From a virus, in the IMG/VR virus record IMGVR_UViG_3300028610_002224, positions 1 through 31,485 of that record: a DNA stretch of 31,485 nt, one strand, 5' to 3'. The translations under genes were made by a program, and so were the position numbers. This document shows, piece after piece, positions 6,625 to 14,436 of the stretch. The stretch's first letter is position 1. Each line of letters opens with the position of its first letter. The notes beneath the pieces are model-generated. The model saw only the letters and a program-made list of their open reading frames with translations, was not told the DNA's origin and made no database searches.

Positions 6625-7146
6625 TTAATAATCAAGAAAACTTTTAGAACCAACTGTTCCTATTTGTCCTTGATATTTACCTTTGTAATTAATTGTATTT
6701 CCAACTGATTTATAAAAAAGAAGTTGACCTATTTTAACACCAGCTTTTAATTTAATTGCATTAGGAGAATGGTTATACATCTCAAGTGTTATATTACCTG
6801 AAAATCCAGAATCAATATGACCAGCAGTAATATGCACAGAAAGACCCATTCTTCCAATAGAAGACCTACCAGTAACACTACAACACACACCAAGAGGTAT
6901 ATTAACTTTTTCAAATGTAGTGCTGAGACAAAAGCAACCAGAATATAATATGTATTCATCTTCTGGTATTTCTGTGTATTCAATTTTTTGATCAAAATTT
7001 ATTGGTTTATTAATTCTTTGTTGGATTAAGAAACCACTACCTAAATGAATATCAATAGAATTTGATTGGATGTGTTTAGGGTAAAACGGCTCAATCATAT
7101 TATTTTCTAAACACATTTTTTTAATTTCTTCATTACCTAAAATCAT
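6625..7146 (-). CDS. dcd: dCTP deaminase
   Basis: This 173-residue protein has the trimeric dUTPase/dCTP-deaminase fold. The key segments are IQSNSIDIHLGSGF (about residues 26-39), TGRSSIGRMGLSVHITAGHIDSGFSGNITLEMYN (92-125) and KAGVKIGQLLFYK. The Ser-Ser...Arg of GRSSIGR and Glu122 in LEMYN correspond to the deaminase active-site residues. It should convert dCTP to dUTP, and possibly on to dUMP if bifunctional, feeding dTMP synthesis for an AT-rich genome. The start overlaps the upstream stop as ATGA. It lies in the operon behind the promoter at 7554-7583. Confidence 0.85.
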   Translation of the reverse strand: MILGNEEIKKMCLENNMIEPFYPKHIQSNSIDIHLGSGFLIQQRINKPINFDQKIEYTEIPEDEYILYSGCFCLSTTFEKVNIPLGVCCSVTGRSSIGRMGLSVHITAGHIDSGFSGNITLEMYNHSPNAIKLKAGVKIGQLLFYKSVGNTINYKGKYQGQIGTVGSKSFLDY

Positions 7147-7367
7147 AATTTTATTTTTCCTTTATTAATTTTTAATATTCTCACCCTCTCACATTCTGCA
7201 TAAAAATCAGTAGCAATAAGGATAAAGTCAGATTGTGTTAAACCAGAATTTTTTGAATTTAATATGATTTTATCCTTTTCTGGTTGAGTAAATCTCGCAC
7301 CATTGAGGAGATGTTTTCTTTTTCTTCCTGTTTTGGGACGACCTGATTTTTTTTGTTTCTTTTCCAT
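7143..7367 (-). CDS. Basic RHH-like DNA-binding protein
   Basis: This 74-residue protein has a very basic N-terminus (MEKKQKKSGRPKTGRKRKHLL) with an AT-hook-like GRPK. A segment RFTQPEKDKIILNSKNSGLTQSDFILIATDFYA follows. It matches the ribbon-helix-helix pattern of short beta strand, helix, GLT/S turn and helix seen in MobC/Arc-type proteins. It is the first gene behind the leader with competing hairpins at 7403-7459 and could be an autoregulator of it; that is inference. It is coupled to the dCTP deaminase gene by an ATGA overlap. Confidence 0.55.
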   Translation of the reverse strand: MEKKQKKSGRPKTGRKRKHLLNGARFTQPEKDKIILNSKNSGLTQSDFILIATDFYAECERVRILKINKGKIKL

Positions 7368-7402
7368 ATTTAAAATAAATCCTTTAAAATTAAAATCTTG
7401 CT

Positions 7403-7450
7403 GTTACCACTAAAGCCTTGAAAAAAATAGAACGTTCAGTTAGTGGTAAC
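7403..7450 (-). promoter_or_regulatory. Long leader hairpin with a competing hairpin
   Basis: GTTACCACTAA at 7403-7413 pairs perfectly with TTAGTGGTAAC at 7440-7450 (11 bp, 26-nt loop). A second hairpin (6 bp: arms 7438-7443 and 7454-7459) shares bases 7440-7443 with it, so both cannot form at once. A U7 run on the minus strand (7427-7421) lies in the loop of the first. The gene at 7143-7367 begins 36 bases further on. Confidence 0.55.
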
Positions 7451-7459
7451 GACCTAACT

Positions 7460-7477
7460 TTAATAAAGTACAATCAT
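7460..7477 (-). CDS. Five-codon leader cistron (possible)
   Basis: On the minus strand a strong ribosome site CCGGGAGGAT is followed at good spacing by ATG ATT GTA CTT TAT TAA, encoding MIVLY. The stop abuts the first of two overlapping hairpins. No longer reading frame follows this start. It may be a leader peptide for attenuation-like control, or the ribosome site may be a relic. Confidence 0.4.
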   Translation of the reverse strand: MIVLY

Positions 7478-7553
7478 GATATCCTCCCGGTTTATTTATT
7501 GTTTAATAACTTGATCTATAATTAAAACTATAATAAAAAAAACTTACTTACCT

Positions 7554-7583
7554 ATAGTATATACACTTATTAATTAATGTCAA
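7554..7583 (-). promoter_or_regulatory. Sigma70-like promoter
   Basis: On the minus strand TTGACA (7583-7578) is followed after 16 bases by TATACT, or after 18 bases by TACTAT. It lies just after the primase gene and would drive the leader and the RHH, dcd, lipoprotein and lysis genes. The -35 is a perfect consensus match. The remaining bases of this 234-bp gap are AT-rich. Confidence 0.65.
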
Positions 7584-7601
7584 CGCCTTTTATTATTTTT
7601 A

Positions 7602-9056
7602 TTAATATTTTTTATTATTTAATCTCGGCTCTATTATTATTTGCTCAATAGTCCTTGTCGAATCAACCCATCGTTTCCATCTTGGGGGAGAATTGGCACA
7701 AATTTCCATATCATGAATTGACGTTTTAGATAATAAACAATTTCCATCTTGAAGTCTTCCACAAAATCCTGTGTTATAACAATCTCGATCTTGCATTTTT
7801 TTCTCACGAATTTTCTCAATAGGATTTTTAATAGAATTCTCAGGAATTTTTAAGGGCAACTCATCAAGAGAAACTTTCTCGATTGGCTCTTTTATTTTCT
7901 CAAGACAATTATTAATAATTTCCACGACAGGTTTCTGTGTTGGTTCGTGGGGTTTTATTTTATTCTCACGAATTTTCTCAGGAATAATTATATCATCAAT
8001 TTGTGTAGTATTTTCTTGAGAATTCTCAAAAGGAGTGTCGTCAGGATTTAATTGTTGAATAATAAATTCTCTGATATTTAAACCTCGTGAGCTCGCGTGT
8101 GACACATCTTCTCCTATTGAGGTATGTATAGGTATGGCTGAATACTGTTTTTCGTACCACGAATTCATTTTCGAGCCCGCTTCGTCATTATCACCCCACA
8201 CATAAACCTGAGAACAATCTTTTATTCTCCCATCTGAAATAATACACGGATAATTATTTGATGACCCTGAAGCAATTACATTAATTAAATCAGAACATTC
8301 TTGCCATAAAAGCCAACCATCAAGTTCAGCTTCAACTATCACTACAGGTTTTAATCCCAACGGTTCCCAATTTGGATAAATGAAAAACGTTGAAGAAGAA
8401 CCTGTTTGCATTAAATATCTGCCAAATCCCGGTGATGGATTTTCCTGTCTCACCCGATTTCTAATTAATTGCTCATTAAGGAAATACGGAATTACGATTC
8501 CTAGTGCTATCCATACCGTGTTTTTATCATCTGGAATTTCTGGCAATCCAAATATTTGTTTAATAAATTTCATACCTGAAGGATTGAATCCTAATCTTGC
8601 TTTTTGAATTGTTTGGATTGTGAGGGATTTTTCTTTTGTGAGAAAATCACGGTATTGTTTACCTGGTGCTGATAATAGATTTTTGTAAAAAGCGAATGTT
8701 AAGTCCGTTGATTTTTTCTGCCAAGTTGGTGGGGGATTAGGAATTTCTTTTGGTTCGTGGGGTTTATTTTGTTTATCTAATAAGTCTCTTGAGGTTTGGT
8801 ATGTTAATTTTGGTTTGATATTTAACTCAGCACAAGCCTCGAAGTAGCTCATTCCTCTGAAATCTCTTAAGTATTTTATCTTATCCCCTGCGAAGTCGCA
8901 TTGATTACAGATATATGAACCACCGTAAGAGTCGTTTGGTGTGACTGTAAATCTATCATCACCACCACACATAGGGCATGGGCCCTTGTAGACTCCACCC
9001 TTACCGGAAGAAACTTTTTCAAAAATAAATCCGTCTTGCTTTAATAATTCTAACAT
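7602..9056 (-). CDS. DNA primase (CHC2 zinc finger and TOPRIM)
   Basis: This 484-residue protein begins with a CHC2-like zinc finger: CPMC (27-30) and CNQC (50-53). A TOPRIM domain follows, with PVVIVEAELDGW (catalytic Glu242) and VYVWGDNDEAGSKM (Asp pair near 289-291). It would make RNA primers at the fork and probably works with the D5-type helicase encoded upstream. After about residue 340 comes a low-complexity Lys/Ile/Glu/Pro linker with internally repeated DNA and the peptide IEKVSLDELP. The protein ends in a Cys module (CYNTGFCGRLQDGNCLL...EIC) and a WKRW patch. The C-terminal part is unlike ordinary primases and may be a protein-docking tail. Confidence 0.85.
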   Translation of the reverse strand: MLELLKQDGFIFEKVSSGKGGVYKGPCPMCGGDDRFTVTPNDSYGGSYICNQCDFAGDKIKYLRDFRGMSYFEACAELNIKPKLTYQTSRDLLDKQNKPHEPKEIPNPPPTWQKKSTDLTFAFYKNLLSAPGKQYRDFLTKEKSLTIQTIQKARLGFNPSGMKFIKQIFGLPEIPDDKNTVWIALGIVIPYFLNEQLIRNRVRQENPSPGFGRYLMQTGSSSTFFIYPNWEPLGLKPVVIVEAELDGWLLWQECSDLINVIASGSSNNYPCIISDGRIKDCSQVYVWGDNDEAGSKMNSWYEKQYSAIPIHTSIGEDVSHASSRGLNIREFIIQQLNPDDTPFENSQENTTQIDDIIIPEKIRENKIKPHEPTQKPVVEIINNCLEKIKEPIEKVSLDELPLKIPENSIKNPIEKIREKKMQDRDCYNTGFCGRLQDGNCLLSKTSIHDMEICANSPPRWKRWVDSTRTIEQIIIEPRLNNKKY

Positions 9057-9456
9057 TTTTAATTTCCCATTTTAAAACTGTCATTTCAAGAACCCCTGAT
9101 ATCAACGCTCTGACAAAACTGTCATTTTCAAATTTCAATTCTGCATTTAATTATATTTAATACTTTTAATTAGTTATAAAAGATCCTGACAGAATGACAC
9201 TTTATTTTTCAACTCTTATATTTAGTTTCCTCTTATCTCTCTATAGAGGCTTATTATATACTGTGTATATATTATATATACTATATTATTATGTCATTTT
9301 GTAATAATAATAATATATAGTATTGGTATTAGTGGTTATAGGTCTGGTCAAAACCAGTGACACTTTTTTAAAAGTTATGTCAAAAAAAATTAAGTTGTTG
9401 AATTTATTGGATATTTTAAATTTCAAAAGTGTCAACCTATTGTTTTTATTGGTTTA
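9057..9456. promoter_or_regulatory. AT-rich region with repeated TGAC/GTCA motifs; candidate origin
   Basis: This 400-bp stretch without a gene lies between the primase gene and the helicase cluster. It holds ten TGAC/GTCA tetramers, with direct repeats of AAAACTGTCATTT at 9074 and 9115. It also has ACTTTT/AAAAGT and CTGGT-TTTG-ACCAG inverted repeats (about 9345-9377), and a TA-rich run near 9250-9320 that should melt easily. The layout is iteron-like plus unwinding-element-like. It could equally be an operator/promoter region for the primase gene. Confidence 0.4.
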
Positions 9457-9678
9457 TTAATCTATAAACATATCGTTAGTTATAGGTATATTATATTCTT
9501 TTTGGCTATTTTCTTGAGAATTCTTGAGAAAAAGCTTTAAAGCTTTAGAAATATCGTTGATATCTATGCTCTCTTTTTCACAAAATTTAGATAATTTATC
9601 CATAATCGCAGAAAAATATTCCATTTCATGAATACCACCTTCGATTTGGTCTTGCATTTTTTGTTCCATTATCGACAT
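9457..9678 (-). CDS. Small acidic helical protein
   Basis: I use ATG 9678 (MSIMEQKMQDQ...), with GGGG upstream, rather than a GTG 15 bases earlier that lacks a ribosome site. The 73-residue protein is helical (QIEGGIHEMEYFSAIMDKLSKFCEKESIDINDISKALKLFL) and ends ITNDMFID. The segment KNSQENSQ is encoded by an 18-bp sequence (9507-9524) also found in the primase linker (8009-8026). The gene follows the methyltransferase-like gene with a small gap and precedes the candidate origin region. Function unknown. Confidence 0.5.
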   Translation of the reverse strand: MSIMEQKMQDQIEGGIHEMEYFSAIMDKLSKFCEKESIDINDISKALKLFLKNSQENSQKEYNIPITNDMFID

Positions 9679-9683
9679 TTTTT

Positions 9684-10289
9684 TTAACCCCACTGTTCAG
9701 CCATTACTTTTGCTATTCCCGGATAAGTTTTTGACCTTAAAATTTGATTTTTTCTATTATTTGTTGATGGGTTTTTATAATGTGTTTTTGAATATCTTTT
9801 ACCAGATTTTTTACAAATTATCCATTCAGGTTTAACTATATTTGTAGGTTTTATAAGAGGTAAATTTTTTAACCACAAACCTGTCGCTTTTGAATCCACA
9901 TGCCCGTGTTCGTATGGTTGAATATATTGGTCTGGTTTTCTTATATGAGAAGATAAAACACCTTTTGGATTTTCTATACAAATTTTTTCAATATTAGCCC
10001 TCATTAATTCCCATACAAATTTGACTGCATCAAGTCTTTGTTGCCATCTTTCGGGATTTGATAAAAAAGATCTATTCGCTGTCACAGTTAAATATGTACA
10101 AGGCGGGAAGGCTATCATCATATCCCAATAAAACTTACTTTTTATCAACGGTATAATATCTTGTTGTAAATGCCATTTAGGTTTTCCACCACTACAAGGT
10201 TCGACATCACATGAATAAGCCTCATGTCCTTTAGACCGAAAAGCCTTACAAACTTCTTGCGACTCTTCACATGCAACTAATATTTTCAT
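9684..10289 (-). CDS. Compact C5-cytosine methyltransferase-like protein, copy 1
   Basis: This 201-residue protein resembles short phage proteins annotated as DNA cytosine methyltransferase. It has an N-terminal MKILVACEESQEVCKAFRSKGHEAYSCDVEPC in the place of the AdoMet motif, AFPPCTYLTVTAN with Cys in a PPC motif (canonical PCQ), IENPKGV (canonical ENV), and a C-terminal YPGIAKVMAEQWG. It is much shorter than ordinary C5 methyltransferases and has no evident target-recognition domain. A paralogue lies at 17112-17735. It could methylate phage DNA against host restriction; whether it is active is unknown. Confidence 0.7.
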   Translation of the reverse strand: MKILVACEESQEVCKAFRSKGHEAYSCDVEPCSGGKPKWHLQQDIIPLIKSKFYWDMMIAFPPCTYLTVTANRSFLSNPERWQQRLDAVKFVWELMRANIEKICIENPKGVLSSHIRKPDQYIQPYEHGHVDSKATGLWLKNLPLIKPTNIVKPEWIICKKSGKRYSKTHYKNPSTNNRKNQILRSKTYPGIAKVMAEQWG

Positions 10290-10313
10290 CTTAAAATTCC
10301 CTTATTAAAAAAA

Positions 10314-11918
10314 CTATTGAATATCATCCAGTGATTTTTTATATAAACTTCGAAATCCGTAGCCAATAGATTCTTTAACAGGCTCTCCAAATCTCCTGGT
10401 TATATCTTCAAAAAAAGCCCCTTTACCTTTTTTATTATAACCAGACTCTTTCGCCCATTTAGTATATAAAACATACATCTCAGGCCTTAGGGCAAACCCT
10501 GTATTCTCCGCACAAGTATCGTAGTGGCTTTTAATAAATTCCCTTATTCTATCTTGCCCCTCCCTATATTGCTTAGTGGCCACAACAACCGCTTCAGGTA
10601 ATGGATATAAACCTTCAGCCTGATACAATAAACTACCCTGTACACACCACCTAATAATATCCGGAAGTATTTTTTGTAGTTTATCTTTCATATGGATATC
10701 AATTTTTCTTTCATGGTTTTTTTTAGGGTTTGAAACAAATGATAAGTTAAATGGAATAACCATACATCGTTGCCAAAAAGCCTCATCAGAAGAATCAACA
10801 TGGGCAAGTCTATTTGTAATCATATACATTATAAAAGTCGGTACGAAATGTATATTATGTTTCGCCCAATTACCCCTGGCTGATATTGTATCACCACCAG
10901 TAAAACCCTTAACCTTTGGCAAATCGATTTGATCACCCTTATCAATCTCTGAGCACCAAACAATTTTCTTACCCTGTAATCCGGTTGAAACAGAGTCCGC
11001 TGAACCATCTGCTTTCTGAGTTTTCTTTTTAATAAGAAAGTCGTTTGGGAGCTTATACATCTGTGTTCCTAATGCTTCCTTAAGAATTTCAAAAATAGTT
11101 GATTTTCCATTCCTACCGTGAATACCGTAAAAGATTGGGAATATATGACGCTCACAAGTTCCTAAAATCGAATAACCTATTAATTTTTGAATAAATATCA
11201 CAACCTCTTCATCACCATCTTGAGATGAGAGAAGAAAATCAGTCCATATTTTAATATTTTTTAAATTAGCTGTTTTATTTAATGTAACAGGGCAATGTGT
11301 TCTCATATAATCGGTAGGATTTCCATCTGTCGCTTTCCCGGTTGTTAAATCAATACAACCATTTTTAACTATAAGGATTTTATTTTTTAGATCCCAATTA
11401 TCACCAGGTATACCGAGAGAGCCTACCCCATTTGAAGCTGTCTCAATTACCCGTTTAAAATATGGGGATTCCCCGAGTTTATTTATTCGATCTGACAATA
11501 ATTTAATTCTTGTCTTTTGTTTTAACGCTTCATCCTGATCTTTTTGTTTTTTACCCTTTAAAGCTGAAGCCTCTGCGAATGAAGCTTGAAATCTTGCTGT
11601 TGAGTATATTTTTCTTAATTCACGGATTGCAGCAAATTTTTCACCTATAATATCCATACGCCAGAAATTAGTATTCCAGTAATACCAATCCTTTGATATG
11701 TGGTCATAACAAAATTTATTGCGGAAGAGGTCTATATATAGTTCTGCATCTCCACATTCACCTTCTGAGAGGAAAGCATCAATTTGTTTTTGTGAGTATT
11801 TTAGATTATTATCTTCTGGTTGTTGGTTTTTATTCTGGTTGGATATTAATTCGTTATGGGCTGATACCATATTTTCAGGAGTTATTTTTTCAGGTTTTTT
11901 AGTTTCAGATTTAGGCAT
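10314..11918 (-). CDS. D5-type SF3 helicase (primase-associated replication helicase)
   Basis: This 534-residue protein has a D5_N-like region (about 60-250) and an SF3/P4-type helicase core. The Walker A is GIHGRNGKST (265-274), the Walker B-like segment KKIVWCSEIDKGDQID follows, and then comes the SF3 motif C region TFIMYMITNRLAHVD, with DEAFWQRCMVIPF after it. A C-terminal winged-helix-like part has REFIKSHYDTCAEN...LYTKWAKESGYNKKGKGAFFEDITRRFG. There is no primase catalytic domain; the separate primase at 7602-9056 would supply it. The enzyme should unwind DNA at the origin in the 3'-5' direction as a hexamer. It ends SLDDIQ. Confidence 0.88.
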   Translation of the reverse strand: MPKSETKKPEKITPENMVSAHNELISNQNKNQQPEDNNLKYSQKQIDAFLSEGECGDAELYIDLFRNKFCYDHISKDWYYWNTNFWRMDIIGEKFAAIRELRKIYSTARFQASFAEASALKGKKQKDQDEALKQKTRIKLLSDRINKLGESPYFKRVIETASNGVGSLGIPGDNWDLKNKILIVKNGCIDLTTGKATDGNPTDYMRTHCPVTLNKTANLKNIKIWTDFLLSSQDGDEEVVIFIQKLIGYSILGTCERHIFPIFYGIHGRNGKSTIFEILKEALGTQMYKLPNDFLIKKKTQKADGSADSVSTGLQGKKIVWCSEIDKGDQIDLPKVKGFTGGDTISARGNWAKHNIHFVPTFIMYMITNRLAHVDSSDEAFWQRCMVIPFNLSFVSNPKKNHERKIDIHMKDKLQKILPDIIRWCVQGSLLYQAEGLYPLPEAVVVATKQYREGQDRIREFIKSHYDTCAENTGFALRPEMYVLYTKWAKESGYNKKGKGAFFEDITRRFGEPVKESIGYGFRSLYKKSLDDIQ

Positions 11919-11939
11919 TATAACTCTTCCCCTCTCTAT

Positions 11940-12188
11940 CTATTCTCTTAAAAAATTAAGACTTCCTGTTAAAAGTAAGGAGCCTAACGCATATCGATAC
12001 CACATAGCAGCTTTTTGTTTTAGTTGGTACATTTTATAATCAAGTGGTCTAAATCCGTTTATAGTTAAAACGCACTGAGCCTGACGTTTCATTATATTGT
12101 CAGTATAAAAATCAAAGGCTTCATCTTTTGTTAATAATGAGCCTTTATTTTTTATAGCTTCGCTAAGTCTTAAATATGATTTTTTCAT
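11940..12188 (-). CDS. Small hypothetical protein
   Basis: This 82-residue protein is basic and helical (MKKSYLRLSEAIKNKGSLLTKDEAFDFYTDNIMKRQAQCVLTINGF), with a C-terminal aromatic segment MWYRYALGSLLLTGSLNFLRE. I recognise no family. The gene is preceded by the 58-residue gene with a one-base gap between TAA and ATG and lies just before the D5 helicase gene. It might be a helper in replication, judged from neighbourhood alone. Confidence 0.5.
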   Translation of the reverse strand: MKKSYLRLSEAIKNKGSLLTKDEAFDFYTDNIMKRQAQCVLTINGFRPLDYKMYQLKQKAAMWYRYALGSLLLTGSLNFLRE

Positions 12189-12189
12189 T

Positions 12190-12366
12190 TTACAGTTCCC
12201 TCATAACATCATTAAGTTTCCGCTTAGTCTCTGTAATTTTTTTAGCTAATGGAATAATATTAATACTATCGGGATCGTGTATTTCTTTCGCCCACTCTAT
12301 AGAAGTTAATAAACGGGCCCTTATAGCTCTACGAAGTTTTTCTTTTAGCTCCGGGTTTAATTTCAT
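12190..12366 (-). CDS. Small basic helical protein
   Basis: This 58-residue gene runs from ATG 12366 to TAA 12190, filling the gap between two genes exactly. The protein is fully helical and charged (MKLNPELKEKLRRAIRARLLTSIEWAKEIHDPDSINIIPLAKKITETKRKLNDVMREL). A weak AGGAG site lies upstream, six bases from the preceding stop. The pattern suits a small coiled-coil or nucleic-acid-associated protein. Function unknown. Confidence 0.6.
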   Translation of the reverse strand: MKLNPELKEKLRRAIRARLLTSIEWAKEIHDPDSINIIPLAKKITETKRKLNDVMREL

Positions 12367-12371
12367 TTTTT

Positions 12372-13148
12372 TTATTCTCCTAAAATTAATTCGTTTTGTT
12401 TTTCATGAATTTTAATAAGAGATTTTATTTCACTAATTATATTGATAGATAAATAGTGAAATCTTTCAATTTCTTTTAAAGCTGAAATTCGACATTGTTC
12501 TCTTTGATTTATAAAAGTATCAATATCTTTCTCAAGATTTTCAATTGACAATTTTTTATTTTTAACATTGCTTTGAAGGTCTTTTATTCTTGTGCTATCC
12601 TGAACAACTCTTTTTTCAAGGGTTTTAACTTTTTCTTTGAGATTCTTAATAATAATTTCATGAGTTCTTAAATCTCTACCAAAAGATTCAATAACAGACA
12701 ACCCTTGATTCTTCTCGATCTCAATAAGTATATTTTTTTGAGATTCTTCGTCTAATTCTCTTTTTAATTGAGCGATTAAATTTTTTTGTTTAATGCGGGT
12801 TTCTTCGAGATGATTAATTAGTTTCCTACGATTCGCAAGTTCACTATCTTTTAAATCGAGCCCTTTGAGTTGGTTATCAACAACCCTATCATAAACATCA
12901 ATAATTTGTTTTTTACCTTCTTCATAATCCTCGATAATTTCACAAATTTCATCACTTAATTTATCAATCATCCTCAACCCGAAAATATCGAAAATATCAA
13001 TTTTTTTAATAATATTTCCCAGAAAAGTTTTTAATTTTTTCAATGGACCCCATGTATCTGTTTTATAGTCTAAATATCTAAAAAGAAGAATAGAAAAAAT
13101 AACAAGAAATACAACTAATGAGATAGCACTTATTTTATAAATATCCAC
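12372..13148 (-). CDS. Membrane-anchored coiled-coil protein
   Basis: This 258-residue protein has one N-terminal membrane span (ISAISLVVFLVIFSILLFRYL, about residues 6-26). A long coiled coil follows from about residue 65 to 235 (ELANRRKLINHLEETRIKQKN..., EKVKTLEKRVVQDSTRIKDLQSNVKNKKLSIENLEKDID). It would be held at the inner membrane with the coil in the cytoplasm. Proteins of this layout may act as membrane scaffolds for replication complexes or as Rz-like partners. Here the neighbours (helicase, small helical proteins) point to replication, but nothing in the sequence proves it. Confidence 0.6.
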   Translation of the reverse strand: MDIYKISAISLVVFLVIFSILLFRYLDYKTDTWGPLKKLKTFLGNIIKKIDIFDIFGLRMIDKLSDEICEIIEDYEEGKKQIIDVYDRVVDNQLKGLDLKDSELANRRKLINHLEETRIKQKNLIAQLKRELDEESQKNILIEIEKNQGLSVIESFGRDLRTHEIIIKNLKEKVKTLEKRVVQDSTRIKDLQSNVKNKKLSIENLEKDIDTFINQREQCRISALKEIERFHYLSINIISEIKSLIKIHEKQNELILGE

Positions 13149-13195
13149 AATAACACTCCTTATTTTTTAAAATATTAAATATAGTTAAAAACAAT

Positions 13196-13624
13196 TTATT
13201 TTTCAAACCTCCTAAACTCATTAATTAAGGCGGCTTTCTGAGTCATGCGATGCTCACACCCATATAAACTGTTATGCTTACACGTACCGAATTTACCAGC
13301 AGGATCGATGTATTGAAAATCACAATCATTTGGATTTTCAATATTACACTCAAATTTAATCTGTATGGGTGTTTTTTGTTGAGAATCAAGTTCGGAAGAG
13401 ATAGCAGGTGTAACCTCAATATCAAACATAATAAAATCATCATCAACTTCATCAATTGCAAATGTTTTTGTGATTTTATCCATGAATTGTTCTATATCGT
13501 TTGAGCAATCCTTATAGGCATCTGCGGAATAATTTTCTTTATGATCGCTGTAATTTTTACCCATCTTTAGCCAGTTTTCTTTTAATTCTTGTAATTCTTT
13601 TAGAAGTGTTGATTTGTTTATCAT
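13196..13624 (-). CDS. Cys-containing hypothetical protein
   Basis: This 142-residue protein has a helical N-terminus (MINKSTLLKELQELKENWLKMG) and a middle acidic part. A C-terminal Cys cluster follows: CNIENPNDCDFQYID, then FGTCKHNSLYGCEHR. The spacing D-C-D-F ... G-K-F-x-x-C ... C recurs in the 53-residue protein at 16356-16517, so the two share a small, probably zinc-binding module. The ribosome site CCAGGGAGAAAAAATC matches those of other accessory genes (3264, 21573). Function unknown. Confidence 0.55.
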   Translation of the reverse strand: MINKSTLLKELQELKENWLKMGKNYSDHKENYSADAYKDCSNDIEQFMDKITKTFAIDEVDDDFIMFDIEVTPAISSELDSQQKTPIQIKFECNIENPNDCDFQYIDPAGKFGTCKHNSLYGCEHRMTQKAALINEFRRFEK

Positions 13625-13668
13625 GATTTTTTCTCCCTGGTTTAGAAGTTTTAAAAATTAATTAATTA

Positions 13669-13974
13669 TTAAAGCATTGATTCTATCCATAATTCTTCAA
13701 GCTTCTCAAGTGCTACAATGCAACATTCTACCTTCGTTTTCCTTTCTATCGTAAAAGAGTCAATACAATAACCAAGCGGTAAATAAACCACAAGATCGCC
13801 ATTTTTAGAAAATATATGATTAAAGCATAGGCAATGAAATTCTAAGTCCTCAATAGCTTTACCTAAACTTTCAATATTAGAAAGGATCTTATTATCTCCT
13901 CTGAATTTAATAGCAGAATTAATACCTCTTTCGACTTCATCGTTTATTACTTTTTCTTCCATTTTATCTGACAT
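13669..13974 (-). CDS. Hypothetical protein
   Basis: This 101-residue soluble protein has no motif I know. It has several cysteines (FHCLCFNHIF, GYCID, VECCIV) that are not arranged as CxxC pairs. The first 25 residues are charged and the centre looks beta-rich (NGDLVVYLPLGYCIDSFTIERKTK), with a helical end (VALEKLEELWIESML). The start ATG overlaps the stop of the upstream lipoprotein gene by one base, so the two are co-translated. Confidence 0.5.
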   Translation of the reverse strand: MSDKMEEKVINDEVERGINSAIKFRGDNKILSNIESLGKAIEDLEFHCLCFNHIFSKNGDLVVYLPLGYCIDSFTIERKTKVECCIVALEKLEELWIESML

Positions 13975-14198
13975 TATTCACCACCTATAACAACCATCGA
14001 TTGATAACCTTTATAACCCTTATAGCTTTTATGAAATAATATCCGTTGGTGTTTATAAGTGAATTCACTCCATCCATTGCCGACATCCTGGATATTTATT
14101 GCGCCAACAGGAAGAACCGCTTTATTTGAACTTTGATTTGAACATCCAGAGACGATTAGAGATAAAAATAAAATTGTAATTAAAATAATTTTTTTCAT
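13974..14198 (-). CDS. Small lipoprotein
   Basis: This 74-residue protein has a classic lipoprotein signal: MKKIILITILFLSLIVSGC, with Cys at residue 19. The mature part (SNQSSNKAVLPVGAINIQDVGNGWSEFTYKHQRILFHKSYKGYKGYQSMVVIGGE) is about 55 residues. It would be held in the membrane facing the periplasm or outside. A superinfection-exclusion or surface-masking role is typical for phage lipoproteins of this size but unproven here. It overlaps the XRE regulator gene by four bases. Confidence 0.6.
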   Translation of the reverse strand: MKKIILITILFLSLIVSGCSNQSSNKAVLPVGAINIQDVGNGWSEFTYKHQRILFHKSYKGYKGYQSMVVIGGE

Positions 14199-14434
14199 AA
14201 TAACCCCATCCTTTTAGCTTTTTTTTCTGCAAATTTCAAAGCTTCAGTAGAAAATGTCATTAACAATATAAGCGATTTACTTGGTTTACGTTTGTTATTT
14301 TCGTAGCGATTGATAGATGTTTCAGTTGTCCCAAGTAAATCTGCGAAATTTTTCTGTGATAATGGTTTTTGCTTCTTTTTTTTAGGGTCTATAATATGAT
14401 CTTTTGATAATCGTATTTTTTTAAATTTATTCAT
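14195..14434 (-). CDS. XRE-family HTH regulator
   Basis: This 79-residue protein has a helix-turn-helix of the XRE/Cro type: LSQKNFADLLGTTETSINRYENNKRKPSKSLILLMTF (about residues 25-61), with the typical second and third helices around GTTETSINRYENNKRKPS. The N-terminus is strongly basic (KKKKQK). It should bind operator DNA. As it is the only clear repressor-like gene in the window and no integrase is seen, it may control the neighbouring lipoprotein gene or a phage switch located elsewhere. It is coupled to the lipoprotein gene by an ATGA overlap. Confidence 0.75.
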   Translation of the reverse strand: MNKFKKIRLSKDHIIDPKKKKQKPLSQKNFADLLGTTETSINRYENNKRKPSKSLILLMTFSTEALKFAEKKAKRMGLL

Positions 14435-14436
14435 TT

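Noticed and set aside
14195-14434. Lysogeny switch
   Set aside because: One XRE gene alone is not enough. There is no integrase, Cro partner or att site in the window.
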